Shown here: in pieces, positions 1 to 7,934 of the stretch
Layout of the letters: every line of letters begins with the position of its first letter
How positions within the stretch are numbered: position 1 is the stretch's first letter
Source: Peptococcaceae bacterium
GTDB lineage: Bacteria; Bacillota; Desulfotomaculia; Desulfotomaculales; Desulfocucumaceae
NCBI GenBank assembly: GCA_023512435.1
Contig: JAILZP010000017.1
Span: 1 to 62,685 of the forward strand
DNA length: 62,685 nucleotides
Direction of reading: 5' to 3'
The notes under the pieces: generated by a model
Told to the model about the DNA's origin: nothing
The model's input: only the letters and a program-made list of their open reading frames with translations
Database searches by the model: none
Program-made: the position numbers and the translations under genes

Positions 1-365
1 CGGTGCCGGCGCAGGTGGGCCTTCACCCGGGCCACCATTTCAAGGGGGTCGAAGGGCTTTTTAATGTAATCATCACCACCCACTCCCAGGCCAAGGGCAA
101 CGTCCATGGTCTCGCTCTTGGAAGTAAGAAAGATGACCGGCACGTCTGTTTCACTGCGGATTTCACGGCAAATTTCCAGTCCGTCCAGTTCCGGCAACAG
201 GATATCCAGGATAATCAGGTCCGGCCTCTCCCGGCGAATTATCTCCATGGCGGTATAGCCGGTTCCGGCGGTGATAACCTGAAAGCCTTCCCTGGACAGG
301 TAATGGGTAATCAGTTTCTGAACAACAGCTTCATCGTCGACCACCAGTATTTTTTCTCCCGCCAA
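1..365 (-). CDS. Response regulator, receiver domain (3' part beyond window)
   Basis: Read on the minus strand, this encodes the first 121 residues of a CheY-like receiver domain. Visible landmarks are an N-terminal KILVVDDEA acidic pocket, the phospho-acceptor region LIILDILLPELDGLE, the conserved Thr in VIFLTSK and the Lys in YIKKPFDP. The TTG at 363-365 is chosen as start because an AGGTG ribosome-binding sequence lies 5 nt upstream and receiver homology begins immediately after it. The reading frame leaves the window, so the output domain is unseen. The IKKPFDPLEMVARVKAHLRR tail is typical of OmpR/PhoB-type winged-helix regulators. It is divergent from the hybrid kinase at 734, which makes a functional pair plausible but unproven. 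Confidence 0.9.
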   Translation of the reverse strand, partial: MAGEKILVVDDEAVVQKLITHYLSREGFQVITAGTGYTAMEIIRRERPDLIILDILLPELDGLEICREIRSETDVPVIFLTSKSETMDVALGLGVGGDDYIKKPFDPLEMVARVKAHLRRH

Positions 366-733
366 ATCTTACACCTGCCGTTTCCCTGTGTGCATTATAA
401 ACTTCGCCTGGTCGCCCTTATATCAATTTATTCAGCGATTCCCTGTTTTTTTTCTTACAGCCGGCCGGACAAGGGGTTATTAACAGGTTTTGTTTTCCGG
501 CACAAATGTTGACCGGTCTTTCTGTCAAATATTCTACCAAATAGAAGCATAATTTTAAATAAATTACTTTATTAATGGTAAAAAGTGTTTCTTTTTCTGC
601 TCCGGCAGATGGCGGAGCGGAATATTTTTTTGTGGACGTTGCTCTTTTTGAGAGGAATTTTCCAATAAAGAAGGAAATATTGCCGGTATTGTTGAATGCC
701 GCCTAAAATAAGCCCTTCTTTCGGGGTGTTCCT
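366..733. other. Divergent intergenic region between response regulator and kinase
   Basis: This 368-nt stretch has no credible gene. On the minus strand a perfect TATAAT (394-399) lies about 30 nt before the response-regulator start and is a candidate -10 box, but no good -35 sits at 17 nt. The part from about 520 to 590 is AT-rich. I see no copy of the GTGTAAT/CGTATT motif here and no TTAAGGT direct repeats, so the sensor genes seem to lie outside the putative ECF regulon. Confidence 0.4.
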
Positions 734-3676
734 ATGATCGGATTGGGCAAAAGAATAATGCTTGCAGCCCTGTGCGCGGCAGGACTCTTCCTGGCCTTTC
801 TGTATTTCCAGTGCCGGTCCGCGGAGGAAGGGGCGCGGCCCCCCGAGGCCGTGGACGGTGTTCTGGACCTGACCGGCTGGGACTTTCAACGGCAGGGGGT
901 GGTGCAGCTGGAGGGATGCTGGGAGTTTTACTGGGAGCAGCTGCTGACCCCCGGAGACTTTGAAAGTGAACCGCAAAAAACCGGCTTTATCGAAGTGCCG
1001 GGCCTGTGGAACGGGTACACCGTCAGCGAAGGGGGCGCCGCCCGGCGCCTGTCCGGCGACGGCTACGCCACCTACCGGCTGATCATCAAGACATCCGCTC
1101 AAAACGACCTGCTGGCCTTGAAAATCCTGGACTTCGCCACTTCCTACCGGCTGTGGGTGAACGGGAAACTGCTGGCGTCCAACGGCCGGGTGGGAAAAAA
1201 TGAAGCGGAGGCGTCCCCCCAGGCCTTTCCGCTGCTTGTTAATTTTGTCAACGACCGGCAGGAGATCGATCTGGTTTTGCAGATCGCCAACTTCACCCAT
1301 AGTAAGGGCGGGATCTGGACCGGGATTTCCCTGGGGACCGCCGGTCAGATCCAGGCCCTGCGGGAAAGGCAGATCGCCGGCGGACTTTTTCTCGGCGGCG
1401 CCCTGGCGATTATGGCCGTTTACCACCTGGGGCTGTTCATGCTGCGCCGGAAGGATCGATCCACCCTTTTCTGCGCTCTGCTGTGCCTGCTGGTGGCCGT
1501 GCGTTCCAGTGTGACCGGGGAGATCGTCATCCTGGACCTTTTTCCCGGTATCGGCTGGCACCTGCTCTATGTGCTGCAGTACCTGGCCTTTTACCTGGCC
1601 GTGCCCGTTTTTGGGCAGTTTATCCACTTGCTCTACCCTGATGAAACCTCACGCAGGTTCACCCGGTCCGGCTGGGTGATCGCGGCGCTGTTCAGCCTGA
1701 CCGTAATCGTCTTCCCGGTGAAAATTTATTCAAAATTCATCCTGTGGTATGAACTCTACACCATCCTCTTTCTGTTGTACACCGCCCTGGTGGTACTGGT
1801 CCGGGCGGCCCTGAAAAAAAGGGAAGGCGCGGCGTATTTTATCCTGGGCGCCGTTGCTATGGCCCTGGCGGCGGTCAACGACACCCTCGTGGCCAACGAC
1901 GTGCTGGACGGTCCGTACGTCATCGACTTCGCCCTTTTCATTTTCCTGTTCTTTCAGGCACTGGTCCTGTCCATGCGTTTTTCCAGGGCCTTTGCCACAG
2001 TGGAAAAACTGTCCGGTGAACTGGAGGCGTACAGCCGCACCCTGGAGCAAAAAGTGCGGGAGAGGACCAGCGACCTGGAGCGGGCAAAGCAGGACGCCGA
2101 CGCGGCCAACCGGGCCAAGAGCGACTTCCTGGCGGTGATGAGCCACGAGATCCGTACCCCCATGCACGGACTCATGGGTATGGCCGAACTCCTGATGGAG
2201 ACCCCCCTGAATGAGGAGCAGCGGGAATACGCCGCTGTTATCAACGAATCCTCGGAGATACTGCTGGCCATTATCGACGATATCCTGGACTTTTCCAAGA
2301 TCGAGGAGGGCAAGCTGGCCCTGGAAGAAGCCGGCTTCGACCTCCGGCAGGTGGAAAGAAGGGTGGCCGGCCTGTTCGCGCCCAAGGCCGGGCTGAAGGG
2401 CCTGCTTTTCGCCTCCGCCGTCGACCCGGCGGTGCCCCGGGTCCTGCGCGGCGATCCCCTGCGCCTGGGCCAGGTGCTGCTGAACCTGGTGGGCAACGCC
2501 GTGAAATTCACCGAGCGGGGGGAAGTATTCCTGCGGATCTTTGTGGAGAAGCGGGAGGGCGACACCGCCACCATACGGTTTGAGGTGCGGGACACCGGCC
2601 CGGGCATCCCGGAGGGCATCAGGAACAGTTTGTTCGACCCCTTTACCCAGGCCGACGCCTCCACCGTTCGCAGGTTCGGCGGCACCGGCCTGGGGCTGTC
2701 CATCTGCCGGCGCCTGGTGGAACTGATGAAAGGGGAAATTGGCTTCGTCAGCGAGGAGGGGCGCGGCGCAACCTTCTGGTTCGCCGTTCCTTTCAAGGTG
2801 GGAGATGAAGCTGAAATACCGGCAAAAAACGACACTGCCCTTTTCGGGCGCCTGCCGGGGTGGACGCAAAACCCCGGGCCCGTCCTGGTGGCCGAGGACT
2901 CCCCCGTCAACCGGAAGCTGATTCTCGCCCAGCTTAAAAAACTGGGGCTGGAGGCCGAGGTGGCGAACGGCGGGCGGGAGGCGGTGAGGGCCGCTGCCCG
3001 GACCGCCTACGCTTTGATCCTGATGGACTGCCAGATGCCGGTGATGGACGGCTATGAGGCCGCCAGGAGCATCCGCCGGCTGGAAGAGCGCCTGGGGCGG
3101 CATACCCCCATCGTGGCCACCACCGCCGGCGCCACCCGGGGAGAACGGGAGAAATGCCTGGCCGCCGGGATGAACGACTACCTGTGCAAACCCGTCCGGC
3201 TAGCCGACCTGCACAGGACGCTGGCCCGCTGGTTGCCGGCGCCGGGCGTTTCCCCGGCGCCGGACATGGATGATGCGGCCGCCGCCGGTAAGAGCGGGGC
3301 GGTGGCGGCGACTAAAACGTCCTTTGGTTACGGGGGGCTTGGGGAACTGATGAAGGTAACCGGCGGTGACGCCTGCCTGGCGGCTGAGTTAATGGAAACT
3401 TTCTTGCAGGACATGCCGGTCAAACTGGCCCGGCTGAATGACGCCCTGGCCCGGACGGACGCCGCCGGGGCGTGCCTGGAGGCCCACGGCATGAAGTCCA
3501 GCGGCGCAATCGTGGGCGCCGCCCGCTTCGCCGCCCTGTGCCGGGAACTGGAGGACCTGGCCGGATCAGGTGATCTGGCGGGAGTAAGGGAACTGGCTTT
3601 AAAAGCTGAGGAAGAATACGGGCAGATTGCAGAACAGTTGCGGGTTTTGCTGGATAAAAGTAAAAAACATTGCTAA
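734..3676 (+). CDS. Hybrid sensor histidine kinase, 7TM sensor - HisKA - HATPase - REC - HPt
   Basis: This is a 980-residue membrane phosphorelay kinase. An N-terminal hydrophobic segment (about 8-26) precedes an extracytoplasmic jelly-roll-like region (about 45-205). About seven transmembrane helices follow (about 210-410), the arrangement of the 7TMR-DISM sensor family. Then come a coiled coil, HisKA with MSHEIRTP (His471), HATPase_c (GNAVKFTE, DTGPGIP, GGTGLGLS), a receiver with MDCQMPVMDG (Asp765) and a C-terminal HPt domain with His918 in AHGMKSSG. All phosphotransfer residues are present, so a full His-Asp-His relay is expected. No response regulator follows; the nearest is the divergent gene at 1-365. 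Its HPt region (GMKSSG, then FAALCRELEDLA) closely resembles the degenerate HPt of the sigma-factor fusion at 22839. The ligand is unknown. The ATG at 734 lacks a strong Shine-Dalgarno sequence. Confidence 0.95.
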   Translation: MIGLGKRIMLAALCAAGLFLAFLYFQCRSAEEGARPPEAVDGVLDLTGWDFQRQGVVQLEGCWEFYWEQLLTPGDFESEPQKTGFIEVPGLWNGYTVSEGGAARRLSGDGYATYRLIIKTSAQNDLLALKILDFATSYRLWVNGKLLASNGRVGKNEAEASPQAFPLLVNFVNDRQEIDLVLQIANFTHSKGGIWTGISLGTAGQIQALRERQIAGGLFLGGALAIMAVYHLGLFMLRRKDRSTLFCALLCLLVAVRSSVTGEIVILDLFPGIGWHLLYVLQYLAFYLAVPVFGQFIHLLYPDETSRRFTRSGWVIAALFSLTVIVFPVKIYSKFILWYELYTILFLLYTALVVLVRAALKKREGAAYFILGAVAMALAAVNDTLVANDVLDGPYVIDFALFIFLFFQALVLSMRFSRAFATVEKLSGELEAYSRTLEQKVRERTSDLERAKQDADAANRAKSDFLAVMSHEIRTPMHGLMGMAELLMETPLNEEQREYAAVINESSEILLAIIDDILDFSKIEEGKLALEEAGFDLRQVERRVAGLFAPKAGLKGLLFASAVDPAVPRVLRGDPLRLGQVLLNLVGNAVKFTERGEVFLRIFVEKREGDTATIRFEVRDTGPGIPEGIRNSLFDPFTQADASTVRRFGGTGLGLSICRRLVELMKGEIGFVSEEGRGATFWFAVPFKVGDEAEIPAKNDTALFGRLPGWTQNPGPVLVAEDSPVNRKLILAQLKKLGLEAEVANGGREAVRAAARTAYALILMDCQMPVMDGYEAARSIRRLEERLGRHTPIVATTAGATRGEREKCLAAGMNDYLCKPVRLADLHRTLARWLPAPGVSPAPDMDDAAAAGKSGAVAATKTSFGYGGLGELMKVTGGDACLAAELMETFLQDMPVKLARLNDALARTDAAGACLEAHGMKSSGAIVGAARFAALCRELEDLAGSGDLAGVRELALKAEEEYGQIAEQLRVLLDKSKKHC

Positions 3677-3719
3677 AAATAGCAGCCGATAAATTCTTTA
3701 GCCCCCAAGAATTAAAATG

Positions 3720-3749
3720 CCCTTGCCGGATTTGCCGGCGGGGGTTTTT
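3720..3749 (+). terminator. Intrinsic terminator after the hybrid kinase
   Basis: CCCTTGCCGG (3720-3729), a 5-nt loop and CCGGCGGGGG (3735-3744) form a 10-bp stem with two G-U pairs, followed directly by TTTTT (3745-3749). It separates the kinase gene from the RiPP operon. Confidence 0.8.
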
Positions 3750-3763
3750 GTCTGTAATTTTCA

Positions 3764-3793
3764 AGGTAATGAAAATACCGCTGCGGCGTATCA
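3764..3793 (+). promoter_or_regulatory. ECF-type promoter motif A' (upstream of a dead NHLP leader gene)
   Basis: The -35-like AGGTAAT (3764-3770) and -10-like CGTATCA (3787-3793) are separated by exactly 16 nt. The spacer starts GAAAATACCG, like the spacers of the other copies. It lies 39 nt before the start codon of a truncated NHLP leader. It is the weakest plus-strand copy, departing from the consensus at GTGTAAT and at the end of CGTATT. Confidence 0.5.
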
Positions 3794-3831
3794 ACAGAAA
3801 AGTTAAATAAAAAAACGAGTTGGTGATCAAA

Positions 3832-3898
3832 ATGAGCGAAAGGGTAAAAAACGTGACCCGTTCATGAAATCATCAGAAAGTTTCCATTATATTCCTAA
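3832..3898 (+). pseudogene. Remnant of an NHLP-type leader-peptide gene
   Basis: ATG at 3832 opens an 11-codon frame (MSERVKNVTRS, then stop). The next bases, about 3867-3882, align with the start of the intact precursor at 13064: AAATCATCAGAAAG here against AAATCATCAAGAAAG there, the EIIKK part of the leader. Relative to the intact genes (MDEKEKTLTR, MSENEEKFMTR) about a dozen bases are missing and the frame is broken. The rest of the leader and the core are gone. With its own promoter motif at 3764, this looks like a decayed precursor gene at the head of the export operon. The alternative is a chance short frame. Confidence 0.5.
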
Positions 3899-3940
3899 GG
3901 GAGCCGGTGTCAGGTCCGCCGATAAATTTTTCTAAAAAAC

Positions 3941-3970
3941 GTGTAATGAAAACCGGCCGCAAACGTATTG
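3941..3970 (+). promoter_or_regulatory. ECF-type promoter motif A (export operon)
   Basis: GTGTAAT (3941-3947), a 16-nt spacer GAAAACCGGCCGCAAA, then CGTATTG (3964-3970), 31 nt before the GTG start at 4001. It is nearly identical to motif E at 39480, including the spacer. It is predicted to drive the operon 4001-12873. Confidence 0.65.
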
Positions 3971-4000
3971 ACTTGTAAGCATTTGAAAAGGAGAAGAAAA

Positions 4001-4819
4001 GTGAAAAATCGTCTGTGCCGTGTATTTGCCGCCATCCTGCTGGCGGCGGTGCTGGCCCTGGCCGGCTGCGCCCGGGCCGGGCTTCCTGATAAGCCGGAGG
4101 AAGCAAGCCGCCCGGGGGACACTGTTTTTCAGGTGTCCACCATCAATGCCCTGCTGCAGGGTATCTATGACGGGGAAATAACCTGCGGGGAGCTGAAGAA
4201 ACAGGGCGACCTGGGTGTCGGTACCTTCGACGGACTGGACGGGGAAATGGTTATGGTGGATGGAGAGATCCTGCAGGTTAAAGCCGACGGAAAAGTCCTC
4301 CCCGCCGCGGACGGAGAAAAGGTCCCCTTTGCCGCGGTCACTTTTTTCAGAGCCGATCTTACGCAAGAGGTGCGGGAGGTGGCCGGCTGCGATCAGTTGC
4401 AGCGGATGCTGGACGGCCTGGTCGCCAACCGGAACCTCTTTTGCGCCATTCGCGTTGACGGCACGTTTTCCCACGTTAAAACCAGAAGCGTGGCCAGGCA
4501 GGCGAAGCCCTACCCTCCACTGGCGGAGGCCGTCAAAAACCAGTCGGAGTTTGAAATGCGCGACGTCAGGGGAACCGTGGTGGGTTTTTACTGTCCGCCA
4601 TACGTCCAGGCCCTCAATGTGCCCGGCTACCACCTGCACTTTGTGACGGGAGACCGCAGGCAGGGCGGCCACCTGCTGGATTGCAGCCTGCGGGAAGGGA
4701 CAGTGCAGGTGGATTCTGTCCGGGGATTTCACATGATGCTGCCCGCCGGTGTTGATTTCGCCCGGGCGGACCTGACCGCCGGCCGGAAGGAAGAATTGAA
4801 AAAGGTCGAGTCAGAGTGA
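4001..4819 (+). CDS. budA: Acetolactate decarboxylase with lipoprotein signal
   Basis: Predicted alpha-acetolactate decarboxylase, which converts acetolactate to acetoin. Family hallmarks are STINALLQGIYDG near the N-terminus, GDLGVGTFDGLDGEMVMVDG, the RQAKPYPPL segment, and the zinc-binding part with YHLHF and RQGGHLLDC, which supplies the conserved His residues. Unusually, residues 1-23 form a lipoprotein signal (positive N-terminus, hydrophobic run, lipobox LAGC with Cys23), so the enzyme should be anchored outside the membrane; the family is normally cytoplasmic. GTG at 4001 is preferred because AAAAGGAG ends 7 nt upstream; a longer frame reading through the promoter motif is rejected. 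It is the first gene of the operon leading into the peptide exporter. It could act on another 2-acyl-2-hydroxy acid, and its link to peptide production is unknown. Confidence 0.9.
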   Translation: MKNRLCRVFAAILLAAVLALAGCARAGLPDKPEEASRPGDTVFQVSTINALLQGIYDGEITCGELKKQGDLGVGTFDGLDGEMVMVDGEILQVKADGKVLPAADGEKVPFAAVTFFRADLTQEVREVAGCDQLQRMLDGLVANRNLFCAIRVDGTFSHVKTRSVARQAKPYPPLAEAVKNQSEFEMRDVRGTVVGFYCPPYVQALNVPGYHLHFVTGDRRQGGHLLDCSLREGTVQVDSVRGFHMMLPAGVDFARADLTAGRKEELKKVESE

Positions 4820-4839
4820 ACCTCGAGCTTATGAGATCA

Positions 4840-4859
4840 GGCGGAGGTTCTTCTCCGCC
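4840..4859 (+). other. Intra-operon hairpin
   Basis: GGCGGAG (4840-4846), a 6-nt loop, then CTCCGCC (4853-4859) is a perfect 7-bp stem without a following T-tract. It lies between the decarboxylase gene and the precursor-like gene at 4914. It may be a processing, attenuation or stability element that sets relative levels of the two products. Confidence 0.45.
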
Positions 4860-4913
4860 CGGCGGATGTTTCCTTGCAGCGCGGTTGACCGGCGCCGGAA
4901 GGGTGGGGGAAAT

Positions 4914-5321
4914 ATGAACGATCAAAAATGGGCCGAACGATTCTGCCGGGAGGTAGACAGGATTATACAGGGTGAAGGGGCGGCACCGGAGCCTGCCGGC
5001 CCGGTGCCGGAGGAATACAGAAGGGCGCTTGACCTGGCCAGAGTCCTGGCGGAGACGGACTTCAGCGACCAGTGCGGGGCGCTGCGGGGTCTGCGCCGCC
5101 GCCTGCTGGATATGTTTACCGCGCCCGGGATAGAAGGCGCCGGTATAACTGAACGCGCCTTTGCGGAACTTGCCGACGAAGAACTGGAGAATGTGGCCGG
5201 CGGAACGGAAAAAGGACAAAAGGAGACCTGTTCTTTGTGCAACTGCAGGCGCAGCGGCGGCGCGATCACGGGTGACACCTGCCCCGAATGCGGCCACCCC
5301 CGGGAGTTTCACCCCGCGTAA
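4914..5321 (+). CDS. Putative RiPP precursor with double-Gly leader and Cys-rich, zinc-ribbon-like tail
   Basis: This is a 135-residue protein. The key feature is ELADEELENVAGG at about residues 85-97, matching the leader/core boundary of NHLP/Nif11 precursors (ELSEEELEQVAGG in the genes at 14981-16908). The part after GG has 38 residues with five Cys (CSLCNC, then CPECG). The N-terminal 80 residues are neither Nif11 nor nitrile-hydratase-like; the segment YRRALDLARVLAETDFS is acidic and helical. ATG at 4914 follows GGGTGGGGG. It lies just before the peptide exporter, as expected for a substrate. The CxxC...CxxCG pattern could also be a structural zinc ribbon, so it may be a modified peptide, a zinc-binding peptide or a regulator that borrowed a leader motif. 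No dedicated modifying enzyme is adjacent. Confidence 0.65.
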   Translation: MNDQKWAERFCREVDRIIQGEGAAPEPAGPVPEEYRRALDLARVLAETDFSDQCGALRGLRRRLLDMFTAPGIEGAGITERAFAELADEELENVAGGTEKGQKETCSLCNCRRSGGAITGDTCPECGHPREFHPA

Positions 5322-5355
5322 ATACTTGATTGGCCCGTGGCGGAGGAATAACGGA

Positions 5356-6495
5356 GTGTTAAAAAGTAACGGCTGGAGAAAAACAATCTTCCTGCTTGCG
5401 GCGGCCATTTTACTTTTTTTGCTGGCAACCCGGCTGAACGGCTGTTTTAATAAAAGCGCCCGGGAGGACATTGTCATCGGCCTGGCCTGGCCTTTCGCCA
5501 CCAAAAACAGCATGCTCAGGGAAGGGGTTGAACTGGCTGTCGATGAGATAAACGGCCGGGGCGGCATTGAGGGCAGGAAAATACGTCTGGTGGAAAAAGA
5601 TGATGAAGGCACCGTTACCGGCGGGGTGAACGTTGCCCAGTCTTTTGCCAAAATTCCCGGCCTCGTGGCGGTGATCGGCCACAGGGCCTCTTTCGTCTCC
5701 ATTGCGGCTTCGGCGATTTACGAGGAAGCCGGGATCCTGATGCTGTCCCCGGCTTCCACAGCCCCCAGTCTTACCCAAAGAGGGTACAAACTGGTTTTCC
5801 GCAATATTCCCAGCGATGATGAAATCGCCAGGCAGATGGCCCTGTACGCGGCCGGGCGCGGCCACCGCCGGATGGCCGTTTATTATTCGGAAGACTCTTA
5901 CGGCCTGGGCCTGGCCAACTCCTTTGAAGACCACGCCAAAAAAGCGGGCATAAAAATTATCGACCGCATTTCCTACTATGCGGATCAGGAAGACATGGCA
6001 AGAATTGGCGAAAAGTGGAAGGCCCTTGATTGTGACGGCGTATTCGTGGCCCATTACATGCCTGACGGGGCGGAATTCATAGCCGACGCGGCAAAGGCCG
6101 GGATCACGGTGCCGTTTCTGGCCGGTGACGCCATGGACACACCGGATCTTTGCGAAATTGCCGGAAAGGCCGCGGAAGGCACGGTGGTGGGTTCCATTTT
6201 CAACCCCGGGGACCCCCGGCTGGAGACAAAACAGTTTATTGAAAAGTTTTCTCAAAAATACAACACCGCGCCCACTCCTTACGCAGCCCAGGGGTATGAC
6301 GCCGTTCACCTGCTGGCCGCGGCCATTGAAGAGTCCGGTTCCACGGACCCGCGGGCCGTGGCCGGAAAACTCCGGACCTTTAAAGACAGGCCCGGGGCGT
6401 CGGGCACCCATACATTTACAGAAAACGGGGATGATGCGGGAGACCTGGTTGTCAAGAAGGCCGTTCACAATGGTGAGTTTCAATTCATTGATTGA
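5356..6495 (+). CDS. LivJ-like periplasmic binding protein (type 1 PBP fold), membrane-anchored
   Basis: This 379-residue protein has an N-terminal hydrophobic segment (about 11-25) ending in LNGC (Cys30), a possible though non-canonical lipobox. The mature part follows the branched-chain-amino-acid binding family: IVIGLAWPF, LAVDEINGRGGIEGRKIRLV, VIGHRASFVS, LMLSPASTAPSLT and AAQGYDAVHLLAAA. GTG at 5356 is chosen because GGAGG lies 9 nt upstream; upstream in-frame sequence overlaps the preceding gene. There are no permease or ATPase genes of the Liv type nearby, so it is probably an orphan binding or sensing lipoprotein. Its place inside the exporter operon suggests a role in signal or cargo recognition outside the cell, but the ligand cannot be read from the sequence. 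Confidence 0.88.
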   Translation: MLKSNGWRKTIFLLAAAILLFLLATRLNGCFNKSAREDIVIGLAWPFATKNSMLREGVELAVDEINGRGGIEGRKIRLVEKDDEGTVTGGVNVAQSFAKIPGLVAVIGHRASFVSIAASAIYEEAGILMLSPASTAPSLTQRGYKLVFRNIPSDDEIARQMALYAAGRGHRRMAVYYSEDSYGLGLANSFEDHAKKAGIKIIDRISYYADQEDMARIGEKWKALDCDGVFVAHYMPDGAEFIADAAKAGITVPFLAGDAMDTPDLCEIAGKAAEGTVVGSIFNPGDPRLETKQFIEKFSQKYNTAPTPYAAQGYDAVHLLAAAIEESGSTDPRAVAGKLRTFKDRPGASGTHTFTENGDDAGDLVVKKAVHNGEFQFID

Positions 6496-6504
6496 CAGGT
6501 GACC

Positions 6505-7902
6505 ATGATGAGGCAGGATTTGTTTCGCAAGGTGGCCCTTGATAAGCTGTCCTCCCCGGAGCAGCTGGACCAGCTTATTACGGTTACCAGCCCCAGGGCG
6601 TGGTTTGCCCTCGCCGCCATCGGCGCGATAATGGTTGCGGCCGCTTTGTGGGGTATTTTCGGAAGTATCCCCACCAAGGTATACGGTCAGGGAATCGTTA
6701 CGATGAGTTACGGTGTATATAACATCATTCCCGCCGGTTCGGGCCGGATTACCGATATCAGGGTTTCAGCGGGGGACCCGGTGAAAAAGGGGGACGTGGT
6801 TGCAAGAATTGAGCAGCCCCAGTTGGTGGATCAAATTAACGATTTGAAGGACCAGTTGGAGAACTTGAAAAACCTTGATGTAAATGAAGCCGGCCGGGGG
6901 GAGAAAAAATTTCTGGGGCCGGAGCTGTACGAACTGTACGATCTTGCCGGGAGAATAAGGGAAGCAAGGGCTGTCCTGCCCTATGAGGAAATCAACTACA
7001 AAAATGCGGTATCCGGCAAAGAGCACGAAATAGAGATTGCCAGAATAACCCTGGACCAGGCCAGGGTCAATGAGTCAAACAAGCGGGAATATGTTGACAA
7101 ATTAACCCTGCTTTATGAAAACGGCGCAATTTCCGGGCTTGATCTGGCCAACGCGAAAAAAGACCTGGATCTGCTGCGGCTGCAAACCCGGGCGGCCGAA
7201 GAAGCCCTGGCCAAATTGACGGCGGGCGAGTGGGAGGAAACCATTATCACCTACAGGGCGAAACTGCAGCAGGCACAATTGCAGCTGCAACTGCTGGAGG
7301 ATCGGTTTGAGACCACTAAGGCGGTAAAAATATCGGAGACGGAAGAGAGAATAAAAAAGCTGCAGGATGATCTGAAGCTTTCCTCGGAAGTGATTTCCCA
7401 GGTGGACGGGCGGGTATTGGAGGTGAGGTGCAGCAAGGGTGATATAGTTCAGCCGGGAACGCCCCTCTTCAGCCTGGAGCGCCGGGGAAGGACGATAAAA
7501 ACAGAAGTGGTGATGTACGTGCGGGCGGAGGAAGGAAAAAAGATCATGCCGGGTATGGAGGCGATGATTTCGCCGACCACGGTCAAAAAAGAAGAATACG
7601 GATATATGCTGGGCAGGGTGGTTTCGGTGTCCGAGTATCCCGCCACCGGCCAGGGGATGCTGCATACCCTGGGCAATGAAGACCTGGTGCGGAAGCTTGC
7701 CGCCCAGGGCGCGTCCCTGGAACTGCATATCGATTTAATTGCCGACGACTCCACCCAGAGCGGTTTCAAGTGGACTTCTCCCAAGGGACCCCCGCTGAAA
7801 ATCAACAGCGGCACCCTTTGCGACGGATCGGTGAAAATTATGGAACAAAGACCGGTCAGTCTGGTTATTCCCGCGCTGAAAAAAACTCTCTCATTAAATT
7901 GA
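6505..7902 (+). CDS. NHLM system secretion protein, HlyD family
   Basis: This is the membrane-fusion subunit of the NHLM (nitrile hydratase leader microcin) exporter. The N-terminus has DLFRKVALDKLSSPEQLDQL, a characteristic start of this subfamily. One transmembrane helix follows at about residues 33-52 (WFALAAIGAIMVAAALWGIF). Then come a biotinyl-lipoyl half-motif (GRITDIRVSAGDPVKKGDVV), long coiled coils (about 105-310) and the second half-motif (GRVLEVRCSKGDIVQPGTPL). AGGTGA just upstream supports a start at the ATG pair 6505/6508 rather than the GTG at 6499. It lies between the binding lipoprotein and the peptidase-ABC gene. Its job would be to link the ABC exporter to the cell exterior during peptide release. 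Confidence 0.93.
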   Translation: MMRQDLFRKVALDKLSSPEQLDQLITVTSPRAWFALAAIGAIMVAAALWGIFGSIPTKVYGQGIVTMSYGVYNIIPAGSGRITDIRVSAGDPVKKGDVVARIEQPQLVDQINDLKDQLENLKNLDVNEAGRGEKKFLGPELYELYDLAGRIREARAVLPYEEINYKNAVSGKEHEIEIARITLDQARVNESNKREYVDKLTLLYENGAISGLDLANAKKDLDLLRLQTRAAEEALAKLTAGEWEETIITYRAKLQQAQLQLQLLEDRFETTKAVKISETEERIKKLQDDLKLSSEVISQVDGRVLEVRCSKGDIVQPGTPLFSLERRGRTIKTEVVMYVRAEEGKKIMPGMEAMISPTTVKKEEYGYMLGRVVSVSEYPATGQGMLHTLGNEDLVRKLAAQGASLELHIDLIADDSTQSGFKWTSPKGPPLKINSGTLCDGSVKIMEQRPVSLVIPALKKTLSLN

Positions 7903-7934
7903 CTTAATGAAAGCCGATGGGGGGAGGGGCGAGA

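Noticed and set aside
572..3103. Long minus-strand open frames opposite the hybrid kinase
   Set aside because: Their products are low-complexity Gly/Pro/Gln/His-rich sequences typical of antisense frames in GC-rich DNA. The plus-strand frame has complete kinase, receiver and HPt motifs.
3964..3975. TTGACT within the CGTATTGACTT box read as a sigma-A -35 element
   Set aside because: A -10 box 17 nt downstream would fall on the ribosome binding site, no TATAAT-like sequence is there, and TTGAC is not kept in all copies (TTAAC in C and G, CTAAC in F). The conserved pair with 16-nt spacing is GTGTAAT and CGTATT.
5161..5355. Upstream part of the frame of the LivJ-like gene at 5356
   Set aside because: It is antiphase to the precursor-like gene at 4914-5321, encodes basic low-complexity sequence and lacks a ribosome binding site. 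GTG 5356 follows GGAGG.
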